This document shows, in pieces, positions 13,227-24,800 of a stretch of DNA of 64,000 nucleotides. Below the pieces are notes generated by a model. It did no database searches, was not told the DNA's origin, and was given only the letters and a program-made list of their open reading frames with translations. Origin of the DNA: Botryotinia globosa (taxonomy: Eukaryota; Ascomycota; Leotiomycetes; Helotiales; Sclerotiniaceae); the NCBI GenBank assembly GCA_014898425.1, contig RCSZ01000013.1:806001-870000 (forward strand), written 5' to 3'. A program made the position numbers and the translations under genes. Position 1 is the first letter of the stretch, and the number at the start of each line of letters is the position of its first letter.

Positions 13227-14322
13227 ATCATATATTAATATACCAAAAAAAATCTATCACTTTTAACTATTACAAAATGATTACTTCAACCTATAAAATG
13301 TTTATACGAATAATTAAAAGATATCTGAATTATATTAAAAAAAGAAAACCTAAAAAGCAGTTATTAAAAGATTCTATTAATATTATTACACCTGAAATAA
13401 ATAATACTATAAGAAAGGTTTATAATAAACTATTATAATTATATTAAAATGAAATTACAACTTTCTTCAAAAAATCTTTAATATAAAGATTAGCTAATTA
13501 GCAATCTTTAGAATATTCAAACAAATAGATTTTATTAGAAAACAATTAATTATAAAAACTATTCAAAGAAATGTTAAATTAAGAAATAATTGAATAAACA
13601 AAATACAATACTTTTGATAGAATTAATTAATCTATTTAAATGAATCTAATAATAATCACAAGTGTATTAATAATTATAAGTATAAATATAATCAAAAAGG
13701 AATTAAAATCAAAGTATAGAAATAGTTGACAAATTATATTAAAGTTTTTTTATTATTAGTATATATTATTAATAGATATATTAAATCAATTACCTTTCTA
13801 AATACTCTCAATACAAAGCTTTTCTCTGATTTTATTATTTACAATATTATCTCTATATATAATCCCTATCCTATTGTAAGATTTTTAATTCTAATAAATA
13901 ATATATTAATTTATTATACTTTTGCAAGTAATATTAAAACAATAATTAAAGAAAAAGGAATTCTAATTCGATATTTCCTATTATATTTATTTAATTTATA
14001 TTTTATCAAATCAAGTTTTAATAATTTGAAGAGCTTTATATACTAACATTACTATACAAAATAATCGAAATATAATATATATTAAAGTTTTTTAGAATAA
14101 ATTATAAAAGAGTATTGTATAAATATAAAAGCAGTTAAAAAAGCAAAAGTATATTTCTTGAATTATGGAATATATTTATAATATTATTAATTAATTTAAA
14201 ATGCGATAAATACTTCTTCTATATAATTATTAAATCATTAAAAAGATTATAAAATCATAATATATATAAATAATTACTTTCTTTTAAGTTTTTTTATTCT
14301 ACATCATTTAAGTCTAAAAATG
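13227..14322. other. AT-rich transposon relic, family unresolved
   Basis: This continues the AT-rich sequence after the Gypsy insertion. A 106-codon plus frame at 13726-14046 is Ile/Tyr/Leu-rich and biased by base composition; it might be decayed integrase or transposase, but no motif could be confirmed. Confidence 0.4.
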
Positions 14323-14324
14323 TA

Positions 14325-14832
14325 AGAGTTCTGATACCTGCTCACCGCACCTCTATAACAAATGTAATAAAATCCCTACAAAAATGAGATTTTCTTATAC
14401 AAATTATTATATTGAATATTTCAATCAAATCTTTATAATTTCTTTTTTAAAAGATCAAAAATAATAAATGATTGAAATCAAAATATAAAAAATTATTCGA
14501 AATATTTTTTATTATTTTTGTTGAATAGTTATATAATATTGAAATCGAATTTTTTCAAAAATTCTAATATATAACATTTTCCCCATACAAAATAAGCGAA
14601 TTTTTATCAAAATTTAGAATTTTTAATTTTAACTTTTTCAAATCCTATTTAAAAAAATAAAAAAAATATTCTATCTATTTTTTTATAAAATTTGATTAAT
14701 TAAATAACATTTTTTTAAAAAAATCTAATTTATCTCTTATAATAAAAAGTAAACTAGGGTATGAAAAATTGAATAATCCCATATTTTAGCTGAAAAAGCG
14801 TTATATATACGGTGAGAAGAAGCTAGAACTCT
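14325..14832. mobile_element. 508-bp non-autonomous inverted-repeat element (MITE-like)
   Basis: The left end AGAGTTCTGATACCTGCTCA and the reverse complement of the right end AGAGTTCTAGCTTCTTCTCA are 23-24 bp imperfect inverted repeats, both continuing into CCG. TA dinucleotides flank the element on both sides (14323-14324 and 14833-14834), matching a TA-target DNA transposon. The interior is AT-rich and non-coding. Confidence 0.78.
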
Positions 14833-14834
14833 TA

Positions 14835-17640
14835 TTACTTATTTCTTCCCTTTATTAATTCTTTTGAAATACTTTAAAAATACTTATACTCTCTTTAATA
14901 TTTATAAGAATACTATTAAATACTTTAAAAAGAAATATAGAATCTATAGCTTTCAATTATTTTGGGGTAAGGAATTCATTATAAACTAATTCCATAGTAT
15001 TCTTAATTGCTTTCTATTGAATTAAAGCTATAATTTTATTAATCAATTATATTTTATATTCCTATAATATATACAAGTCTTCTTTAATATAAAATAACAA
15101 AGAAATAGATATAGAAATGGGAATTAGTTTTTGAAAACTATAAAAAAGTAATATAGTAAATCGATTATTCATATAAAATAGGAACTATAATAAAAACTGT
15201 AATAAAAACTATAATAGGAATTACAATAGATATTAAAGTTGATAATAATATAATAATAAAATTAGTAATGAAATATAATCTTAAGGAAAAGGGTTATGGA
15301 TATTGATAATAGGAATAGAAATATTAACAAAAACAAAAGTGGATTTATCCTCCTCCTTTTTCCTATTATTATATATCTTTACCAGGGGCCTGCGAGCCCC
15401 CGGACCCCTTGCTTTTTGAGAAAGTATTATATATTTATGTTCATAATTATAAAAATCTAAAAAAAGAAATTTTATTGAGGCTTGCAGGCGAAGTCGGTTT
15501 ACCTCATTATATTACTTTTTTTTTAATTTTATTTAGATTTTTTAATTTTATTTAGATTTTTTAATTTTATTCAGATTTTTTAATTTCATTTAGATTTTAA
15601 TAGATCACTTTATATTAGATCATCAATTATACTATTGAACTATAAAAACTATAATATTAAAATAATTTTTATTAATATTAGATCAGCTATATTCAATATA
15701 AACCTTTTTTAATTGATTATATAAGCTTTAGTTATATTTATATTATTTTAATTTCAATCCTTTATAAAAACTTTAGTTTTAAAGCTAGCAATATAAAAAA
15801 TATATTATTTGAAAGCCTTTAGTTTTTTATATATAGTTACTACTTTTTTTCTTTTTTATTTAATTCATATTAGTTTAAATAAGTTGAATCAAATTAATTA
15901 ATATATATAGAAATATAATTGTAATTATATATACAACCAATAGCGGTTATCGGCTGTTGCCAAGAATGTTACAAAAGATTTATAATTAATTAGATAATTA
16001 GGATTGCAATTCATTTTAAGCCGATAGTTTCCGAATCGAATTTTTTGTATATATATAGTACTAATATCTTGCGGGCGATAAGAATATTAAGGAGATAAAC
16101 CTCCAATAATAATTAGATTCTTTTCAACAAATCATTCTACTATCTATTTATATAAAGATCCATCCAAACTAATATACTCCTTTTTATATATAATATAATT
16201 AGCCTATTCAAACTGTTTATTTATTATTACTATATAATATATTTTCTTACTAGAAACCCAACAACAATAATCGAAATTAGAATATCTACACTTTTCACAT
16301 CTCCATTACTTTGAAACTATCTAATATAATTGTTTTACTTTAGAACTACCCTTTTTCTAAATATCTATTCTTTATAACACCCACTTTATAACAATATTCC
16401 ATCTATTCCTCTAATCTTTCTTCTTTTTCTTTTTCTTTCTTTCTTTCTCGATATCTATATCTCTTTTATTATATTCAGAACTTAAATCAAGTTTTGTTTA
16501 AGAAATAAGATTAGTCATACACTTTTCAAACAAATTGAAATAGACTTTTACTTTTATAAAATTAAAGTGTTTTTTGTTATTATATTCTTACAAATATAAA
16601 TTACAAAACATTCATTTCTATTGTGTTTGATTCTATACTATAAATTTATTTTATTATTTTTTGTAGAATTTATATAAACTATTTATTTCCTTGAAATAAG
16701 TCTATTTTCTATTAATATATTCCTTATATTTACTTAATTATTGTTAGAGTAGAGAATAGCAATGAATCAACTTTAGGTATATTTTGAAATAAGACTTTTC
16801 ATTACTTTTCTAAAATTATTGAAAGTATACAATTTATAATAAACGGATTGACTTCAATACGAGAACCCGAGGCTAAAAATTAGGTTTTTGGAATATCTCG
16901 AAAAAGAAAGGGGTTTGTGGAATATTCTGAAACGAAAGAGTTTATAATATAAAAGGGGCTCGAGGGTCTCCCGCCACGTGGTCTTATGTGACTTATAACC
17001 TTGTAACCTTGACAATTATTCATTTTCTTTTATAAAGCTTCTAAAAGATTAATATAATCAAATTGTATTATATTATTAATATTAATAATAAAATAGATTA
17101 CAAAATAAAACTTTTTATTGATATATTAATTGAAAGAGAATCTAATATAAATATTATATATAATATCCCTCAAATTAAAATTAAATATAAATTTAAAAAA
17201 AAAGGGAAAATCAATATCAAGATTTAAATATAAATGTATCAATAAATAATAGAATCTAAATAAACTTTAGAAGTAATGTTTTTGAGTTATTAATAGTATT
17301 AGTAGAAACTCTATTACTTTTTAATATATTTCTCTAAGATTTTGTATTTTTTGGAAAAGGATTTTTAGATTTTGTAAAACCAGAAAACTCTTCAATAAGT
17401 TTAAAAAAAACCGTTTGTTTTTTCTTTGAAGTATTTTTGTTAAATTTTGATTTGTGAATAGTTTTTTTGAAAGGAAAAAGAAATATAATCTTCTTGGAAA
17501 TAAAGTATTTTGATTTTTTAATAATAACTATAACTTTCAATTAGAAATTATTTTAATTGAATTATTGTTTGTAAAAATATTAATAAAAATATTATAATAT
17601 TATAGATATAATCCCTGTTTGAAGTAGAAATTATATGAAT
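14835..17640. other. AT-rich decayed repeat DNA with small GC-rich islands
   Basis: No gene is visible. GC-rich islands are embedded at 15381-15412 (a GGGGC...GCCCC hairpin at 15385-15400), 15478-15505, 15943-15965, 16066-16075 and 16953-16985. They are probably the least mutated bits of older repeats. A CTTT-type pyrimidine run lies at 16420-16450. A minus frame at 17334-17540 is Lys/Phe-rich and not convincing. Confidence 0.5.
15521..15597. repeat. 19-bp tandem repeat, about four copies
   Basis: The unit TTTTAATTTTATTTAGATT is repeated four times in tandem, with C/T differences in the last two copies. Confidence 0.85.
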
Positions 17641-17696
17641 ATTAAAAAATTAGGTTTTGGATACACGTTATGAAATCGAGTGTATACAGCAACCAT

Positions 17697-18150
17697 GCAC
17701 TTCTATTTGGTCGATCTCAAAAATACACCCAAATATACTATTTTATTACTTTTTAGAAATTAGATTATTATTCTTTTGAATAGTTTTTTTTAAAATAAAT
17801 TCAATAATTTAATTATTTATATATAAATGATATTTATAATAAGATTTTCCTTTTTTTTAAAGAATTAATAGATATAATATATGTTTTTAAAATTTTCTTA
17901 TCAAAAAGTTCTTGAGAATTCGCTTATTTTGATTGTAATTTCTAATATATTAGAATTTTCAAACTTTAAATAAATATTATATAATATATAAAATTTCTAA
18001 AAATAAAATAAATAATTTTTATTAAAGAAAATATAAAAATAAATAAATTGATATAATTATTTCAAAAATAAATATATAATTTTGTTTAAAACTAAATATA
18101 TTTAAATGATGAGTTTTGGTACAAAATGACTATCGACCAAATAGAAGTGC
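17697..18150. mobile_element. 454-bp element with perfect 19-bp terminal inverted repeats
   Basis: GCACTTCTATTTGGTCGAT at 17697-17715 is the exact reverse complement of 18132-18150. The interior is AT-rich with no reading frame. It overlaps the last few bases of the right inverted repeat of the large block, suggesting insertion at or near that terminus. The exact boundary and target duplication are not clear. Confidence 0.68.
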
Positions 18151-18344
18151 CCTAGTACTATATATTCATATCGCAAGCATTTCGACACTCAATTCATCGC
18201 TCATACTTAAATCGCAAGCTCTATATTAAATAATAAACATTAATATATAATCACAGTCAATCAAACAAATAACTTGCCCCTCTCTTCTCCCTTCTATCTT
18301 CTCCCCATTCATTCATTTATTCAAAATCCTCTATATAATATCGC

Positions 18345-18503
18345 TTCTTTTATTTATTTATTTATCTTATCTATTTATTTATTTATCTATTTATCTATTT
18401 ATCTATTTATCTATTTATCTATTTATCTATTTATCTATTTATCTATTTATCTATTTATCTATTTATCTATTTATCTATTTATCTATTTATCTATTTATCT
18501 ATT

Positions 18504-18534
<31 letters not shown>

Positions 18535-18540
18535 CTAAAT
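18345..18540. repeat. TTTATCTA tandem repeat
   Basis: About 195 bp of tetranucleotide-derived repeats, mostly an 8-bp TTTATCTA unit, edged by TTTA and TATC runs. The open frame through it (LFIYLSIY repeats) is a composition artefact. Confidence 0.95.
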
Positions 18541-18586
18541 ATCACACCAAATATTGAATTCCCACTATGAATAAACACTACATATA

Positions 18587-18680
18587 CAAAAATATCAAAA
18601 ATATCAAAAATATCAAAAATATCAAAAATATCAAAAATATCAAAAATATCAAAAATATCAAAAATATCAAAAATATCAAA
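18587..18680. repeat. 9-bp tandem repeat AAAAATATC, about ten copies
   Basis: Nearly perfect head-to-tail copies lie 50 bp beyond the TTTATCTA array. A (TA)n run follows at about 18784-18800. Confidence 0.95.
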
Positions 18681-18940
18681 AGCAAGCAAGAAAACCAAGT
18701 TCAACTAATTTCGTAAACAAATCTAGAGTTCAAGATTGAAGGACTGGAAATCTTGTCTAATATTCCGAGGTTCTGAGGTATCCATATATATATATATAAT
18801 AATAATATTTATTATACAAGTTTCCTTTCCATTCCACGAAAAAAAAACAAGAAAAAAGCTTCTTCCCCCTATCCACTAGCGTGCCGTGAATCCGGACCAA
18901 CATGTTGATAATTGTTATCCCACTAAATCGCACATCGTTA

Positions 18941-21753
18941 TTAGATGTCTATTACTAGAGTTCTTATACCCTAAATCACAAAAAGCACAAAAAAAAGAAA
19001 GAAAAAACTCACAGGTGCACCATTAAGCAAATCATTCAGTAACACATTATCCTGCAATTCATGCCCCATATCTCTATTCGACCCATTTAATGACAGTGGA
19101 TCTACCATATATCGCGTTGCTTCTGGATCAAAAGTCCAGTTCAAATTCGAGTCTGTAGATTTTGAATTGCGATACGTATATGTTGTATTAGAAGTTGTAG
19201 ATTCTGAAGAAGGTGTATTTCCAGTTGGAGGCCAACTGAAGTCAGTATCAATTGTATCGCTTCTTGAATCCCCTTGCTGATTCAGTTGTGGAGGGAAGTT
19301 TGCTGTAGAGGGCCAAGCAGGTGCTATTTTTGAGATGGCCTCGTATGGTGTTTGTTGTGTGGCTTGAGGAGGTGTATTGGCGGACATGCTTCTTGTTTGA
19401 CCGGTATCAATTGAGCTACGAGAAGATTCATTCTTTGGACCTCTTCTTCGGTAGGTATGAGGGAAGACGCAAACATTCGGGTCGTTTACTTCTGGAGAGT
19501 TATGCAAATCATAAAGACTGTTTGCCATATCATTGCGATCGACTCTCTGTGTCTTCATCTCGAGTTCAAGTTGAGCATTAAAGTGTCTCGCGATGATGTG
19601 CTTTTTCCCAACAGCCTTCAAAGCCGATATCATAAACTCTAAATTACTGGAACTTTGTGGGTTTGGTCTATCTCTCCTTGTATCTTGGAGGATAACACCA
19701 GAAGCAACATAAAGACAAAACCCTATCCATGAACTCATCTATTTGACATTAAAATCTCTCACACGGAAGTTTTACCCTCGAGAGAACATACCTTGCATGC
19801 ATCTAAATGACTAATCAGGCGCATCAGATTCGTTATTTCTTCGGCTGCCATCAAGCTTCTCGCTTCGCTTTGGCTTATAAATGATTGACTGATATTTTCC
19901 CGCTCAGCAGTCAAGACGGCTCCTTGATGTAAACAGCTAACTCATTGTCAGAAAGTAACGTGGTCATCTGGCATTATACTTACATTGTTGCACAATGTAT
20001 GTTCATGTGGAAAAAGACAATGTTTGGATCCCTCAGTCCAGCAGGCAATCTGAGGTGATCAGGTAAAAACATGAATGTACTTGACAATATATTGTCCATT
20101 TTTCTGTGGTTCTTCCAGAATGCGCCGTTGGCGAGATCGTTGGCACCATCTTCTCGACCACTATTAAGCGTGTGCTGTGCATTGCGACCGAACAGGCATG
20201 CTGACAGGATGACTCCGGCAAAAGATGATATCGTGGAAGCACCCTCGGGAGTTAATGCCGCAGCCAACGAGCAGGTGCTTTCCTTTACACCCAAGTCCCA
20301 TGCATCATTGTTACATGGTAGATTGGTATCAATCTGCAAGTATTAGTTTAATGCTCTGTCAACGAAAGTCATCCGTACCTTGTCCTCATCAAACATCATT
20401 GGCCATCCCGTGGCACAGCTAGACCATCTGTCACCGTAGTAGGCTGCCCAGAATGTCCTCCGTCGCTCTTCCTGTTCGATCCAATCCTTCGACGGAGGTA
20501 GTAATTTTTTTCCTCCAAAAGGTCCCTCTGCATCAAGCCTTTGCAGTGAAAGCATATGGCATAATCGTGAACTGGATTGTAAGTATGTAATTGTGAGATG
20601 CATTGTAAAACCTACCATCTTCCAGTACTCATCCATGCGCGACCAAAATAGGCATTTGTGGCCTCATAATTACCAATGAGTGACCAAGCTTGAACCGCAG
20701 GTATACACATCAAACCCTCTCCTTGTCCCTAAATCACATCAATATCAAGGAAGCAGAATCAATCCTTAAAAGACAAACCTTCATCTCCGTAATCTCAGCG
20801 TATCTTCTAGCTCTCTCATAGAAGATTTCAGCATAACCCTGGTAGTTGTCCGAAAGTGCTAGTCCTGTTAGCTTTCGTGGTACAAGAGGGGGGGGGGTAC
20901 ATTCATACATGCTGCTATCGTCATCATAGCATATCGCAAAGCAACTGGCGGTTTATGGTTTGTGGGCATATTCAGAGCGGCATAGAACCGGCCCTTGTGT
21001 ATCATAGGTAAAGTTGGATGAAATCTCTCAAAATATATTTGGAACCTGTTCCATCAGTAATTGTGTATTTCCTGCACTAAGGATCCAAACATACAATTCA
21101 TCCATCAGATTATCAGGAGGCAGAGGTTCTTGTAGTCCTAAACTTATGACATCTTGAGAAAAGTAGTCTCCAATTGGTACTGAAGGTTCAGCGCCGACAT
21201 TTCCACTCAAGATATTATATCCTATATTTTGTATTCCCTCATCTGTAAAATTCATGTCCATATCCATGTTCATAGCAGTCCAATGCGGATCGGCATTTGC
21301 ATTTGTGTTTATATTCCCAGTCATATTCGCGATTGTATTTACGTTCATCTCAACCGCATTGTTCGCATTCTTCGCATCCTTCGCATCCTTCGCATTCTTC
21401 GCATTCTTCGCATCCTTCGCATTCTTCGCAGCGAGTTGTTGCGTCTCTGCCACGAGCTGGGTTTCCACTTGTGCCAATCTGGCTTCCAATTCTTTCATAT
21501 TTCTCCTCTTTGTGCCTATATTTCTCCTCCTCTCGGGATATTCGCACTCGTGTCTTAGTCTGCAGCATGTCCCGCATTTGGGTTTTACTCGATCGCATTT
21601 CAACTTCCTACGCCTGCACGATACACATGATATTGTTTTCTCTGCACCCTTCTCTTTGACCTCTCCTGATGTAGTGGGGGTGAGATTATTTTGCGGTGCA
21701 GTCGCATCGTTTGTAGATGAGACTGATGCCTCCTGCTCCGGGGAAGTCGACAT
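18941..21753 (-). CDS. Zn2Cys6 fungal-specific transcription factor (nine exons)
   Basis: Predicted nuclear DNA-binding regulator of about 810 aa. Exons (minus order): 21095-21753, 20909-21045, 20779-20858, 20616-20728, 20379-20571, 19984-20333, 19792-19936, 19013-19738, 18941-18970. All joins keep frame with GT-AG introns of 42-53 nt. The zinc cluster is CVSCRRRKLKC plus CGTCCRLRHEC, with Cys43, 46, 53, 60, 63 and 70. A linker (GTKRRNMKELEARLAQVE) and a NAKDA-type low-complexity repeat follow. The fungal-specific TF domain starts near residue 220 (FQIYFERFHP), contains ERRRTFWAAYYGDR and ends around the GKKHIIARHFNAQLELE segment. The tail is Ser/Thr/Asn-rich. Target genes cannot be inferred. 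The C-terminus is the least certain part: the last intron could be retained, ending at 18971. Confidence 0.9.
20887..20896. repeat. G10/C10 homopolymer inside an intron
   Basis: Ten C on the minus strand lie inside the 50-nt intron 20859-20908 of the transcription factor (GTATGA donor, CTAAC branch motif, TAG acceptor). Translated instead of spliced, it mimics a frameshift. Confidence 0.8.
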
Positions 21754-21779
21754 GGCAAAGCTTTGATGATTGGTATATA

Positions 21780-21842
21780 GAGAGAAGCAAAGAAAGAAAG
21801 AGAGAAGGAAAGAAAGAAAGAAAGAAGGAAAGAAAGACAGTG
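21780..21842. repeat. GAAA/AGAG purine microsatellite just 5' of the transcription factor start
   Basis: An imperfect GAAA/GAGA run begins 27 bp upstream of the minus-strand ATG at 21753 and probably lies in the 5' leader. Confidence 0.9.
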
Positions 21843-24800
21843 AGGGAGACAGGTTACATGCAGTTTGGTATCAAAGCAAGAAGAAAAGATTCATTAAATA
21901 TAACAATAACAACCACAACAGTATTGAGAATCCAAGGCCTTTACTGCGAACCTTTAAAACTAGTCGTTTGGCTAGCCAGATTTGATAAGTTGATAAGTAA
22001 GCCTTTCTCGGCCTTTTCGCCTTTTCGCATTTTCACATCAATGACCGAATCAAGGTTTCTCGTTCAATTCATGCAATCCTTGTTTGACTATGAATTTCGA
22101 TTTTTGCCTTATTATTGATACCTTGATACTTTGATACCTTGTGGCCTTAAAATATCAAGGCCAAAATATCCATTCGAATCATTGGATTGGCTGCCTCACT
22201 TAGAATGTTTTACAGTCATCACGTGATTTTGTTGCATATCTGAATTGAGATGAATAGGCTGTTTGAGGGAAGGAAGAAGAAGGTCTGGTCTGTCTGTAGA
22301 TTTCCTTCCCATCTTATTACATATTATCGCCCAGACAGGCTATAAATGCTGAAATGTGATTGGGAACGTTAACTTGACCTCCACTAATACCCATCCATAC
22401 CATTATACCATAGTATACCTATGATACTTATCCTGTATTGGGTTCGACCGCCAGGACATCTACGATAGGATACGTATAAGATAAAGCCAGTTCAATTTCC
22501 ACACAATCACATTCGCATTCGTGGATATCATGCAAATTTACTTGGCTTCTTAAGTATGTGTTTATTTATCCTTTGGGCGATGGTCTGGATTGATTGATCT
22601 CAACACGAGAAGGGATATTCGAGAGTTATATAGGTACCTAGGTAGGTGGGTATGTCAATACGAAAGAAGACGATGTAATTCTATCTACCTAGGCATGTTT
22701 CTTCTGGTCTTAAGATATTACTTATATCACTGTACTCGTACTTATTAGTCAGAGTCTAGAATTATTTACCCCTCCATTTATATCTAATCTAATCTAATCT
22801 AGTCTAATCTAATCTGACCATCACCTTCTATTCCCTCTCTACCTGTGTCTGTCATGATCATAGTAAAAACCAACACGACATCGAATTTCAGCATTGCCAT
22901 GTTTATCCAAAGCACAATCTTGGAATTATAATGTCACTAGCTCCAAAGTGTGAACAATTTGAAGCTGCGTATCCAGTCGATTTCTTCATGGTACTAGAGT
23001 TGGTTTGGTCCATCATCCCAAGCACTTCCTCGACCACATAAAAAGAACTTCAGATTATGGATCATTCCAGGTACACTCACAAAATGCTGATCGGTCATCA
23101 TTAGAGTCAGAAAGCTCGAACAAGCGGATATGATATACCTTGATCGATACATAATGCAAGTAAGACAATGCAAGTCAGATCAAAGATAGTGGGAGTAGTT
23201 CAAATACACACTGAAGCCAATGATCTAGAATTCTCGTCTCTGGAATAAATGGCTTTTGTTCATTCCAAGGAAGTGAAAGTCTCTTGGGAAGCATATCAGC
23301 TCATTTACAAGAATGAATACACACAGAATTCTACGAAAGTTCAACCCCTTCTCAATTGCTCCATTTATCTTCAATTGATGAACACATCCAAGCCATGATA
23401 TTCTAGTACGTGGCAATCAAGAAAATGCAATTTTATGAGCATCACCCACAAACCCCGTAAACAATGAATATCTCAAAGGAATGTGCATCATCTCACCAAG
23501 AGCTCCCTTACAGTTGAAGCTCATCAGAACCAATGAAAAAATGCAGCATCTCCGGCGAGTTTGAGTATCGACCAAACATACAACCAACACGTGCGATTCC
23601 ATGAGGTCAACGAAAAACACAATCAATCAGGAAACATAATGTCTTACATTAACCGGCAAAGAAGAACATGTCAAGCAATCTGCGAGAAGCAAAGATAAAA
23701 AGCAATGGAGAGAGTTTCGCATCATGGTGGGAGGAATGGCGAAGACAAGCACTTCCTTGAGGCCATTTCAATGCAAATCGTGAGTTCAAGTCAATAACTG
23801 CCGAAAGAGAGCTGTGTATCACCTATTCAAACCATTCAAACCAATCAAACTATTCATTCAAAGAGAATTAAAAAGCACAAAGCTCTAAAAACGCCGCGCA
23901 AACATATCGAACAAATCAAACACCAGAGACATGGCGGAAAGGACATCAATCGAAAAATGATATAAACCAGCAATCCTATTCCAATCTTCCCAAATCTCAA
24001 CAAAGAGTAGAGAACCCTCTGAAAGGTAATCCAGATATTCCTATTCAAAATAGAGCGCGAATATATTTCCAAAGGATGTAATATCAGAACTCCTGATGAA
24101 CTCATTCTTCACATAGCCGGGAACAAAGTGCGAGATGATAGAGAAGTCGACGAAAAATTGATAATAATAAATAGCAGCGAGAGAAACCATCAAGATTAAT
24201 AATCAATCCATCCATCACACCTGAATCTCTCACCCCTCGACTTCCCATTCTCATTCAGCACTATACAAGCGAGAAGATAATTTACAAGTACTGATACCCA
24301 CACCCTCAACCACAGAAACCCATAGGAAAAACTTTCTCAAGCAAATCAAAAGAACAATAAGTGACATCTTCTCGAATTTGAACTTGAAGAGGTTTTGACT
24401 AGGTAAGAGTACCACTAGGATTGTCGTGTGGATCATATCATCACCCCTCTGACATAATGTATCAACTTCATTCACTACCTTACCTTAGCAATACTTGCCC
24501 TCAAAGATCTATGTATTTATGTATTCTACCTTTCCAGCTTTCCTAATCATTCAAGCCATCCAACTAAATCCAATCCAATCCAATCCAATCCCTATCACCA
24601 CATCTCCACGCCATCACACCCACATATCTCCCTCATCAAACTTCACATTCACATTCACATCCACAATCCGCTCCGCCTCGCTCCTCATCTCATCTTATCG
24701 CGACTAGCTAGCCCTCCTCCTCCCTAATTCCTCCCTCCCTCTCCCCAAGCTCGATTCTCCTCTCTCTCTCCCTCTCCCCCTCTCTCCCTTCCTCTTTCAC

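Larger units (their letters stand above)
4434..17703. mobile_element. nested AT-rich transposon block bounded by terminal inverted repeats
   Basis: The left end (4434-4491) and the reverse complement of the right end (about 17641-17703) share ACACYCGATTTCATAACGTG, then TCCAAAACCTAATTTTTTAA, differing mainly by C/T transitions. Both ends are flanked by TA (4432-4433 and 17704-17705), which would suit a Tc1/mariner/pogo-like DNA transposon. The 13.3-kb distance is far too long for such an element. It is explained at least partly by later insertions: a Gypsy element at 4688-13221 and a small inverted-repeat element at 14325-14832. No intact transposase frame remains. Alternatively the two ends could be separate elements of one family in opposite orientation. 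Confidence 0.6.

Noticed and set aside
18274..18570. 98-codon frame with LFIYLSIY repeats, superficially a membrane peptide
   Set aside because: It is a translation of the TTTATCTA tandem repeat.
18345..18680. Regular repeats that could suggest a CRISPR array
   Set aside because: They are 8- and 9-bp head-to-tail satellites with no spacers, in a eukaryotic genome.
20859..20908. Apparent frameshift at a C10 run in the transcription factor
   Set aside because: A 50-nt intron with GTATGA donor, CTAAC branch motif and TAG acceptor removes the run and restores the conserved AASLSDNY sequence.
21229..21659. Several plus-strand frames rich in Ser/His/Phe opposite the zinc-cluster gene
   Set aside because: They are shadows of the NAKDA-encoding low-complexity segment.
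22440..22460. GGTTCGA sequence resembling a tRNA T-loop
   Set aside because: Flanking bases do not form the T-stem or the rest of a cloverleaf.
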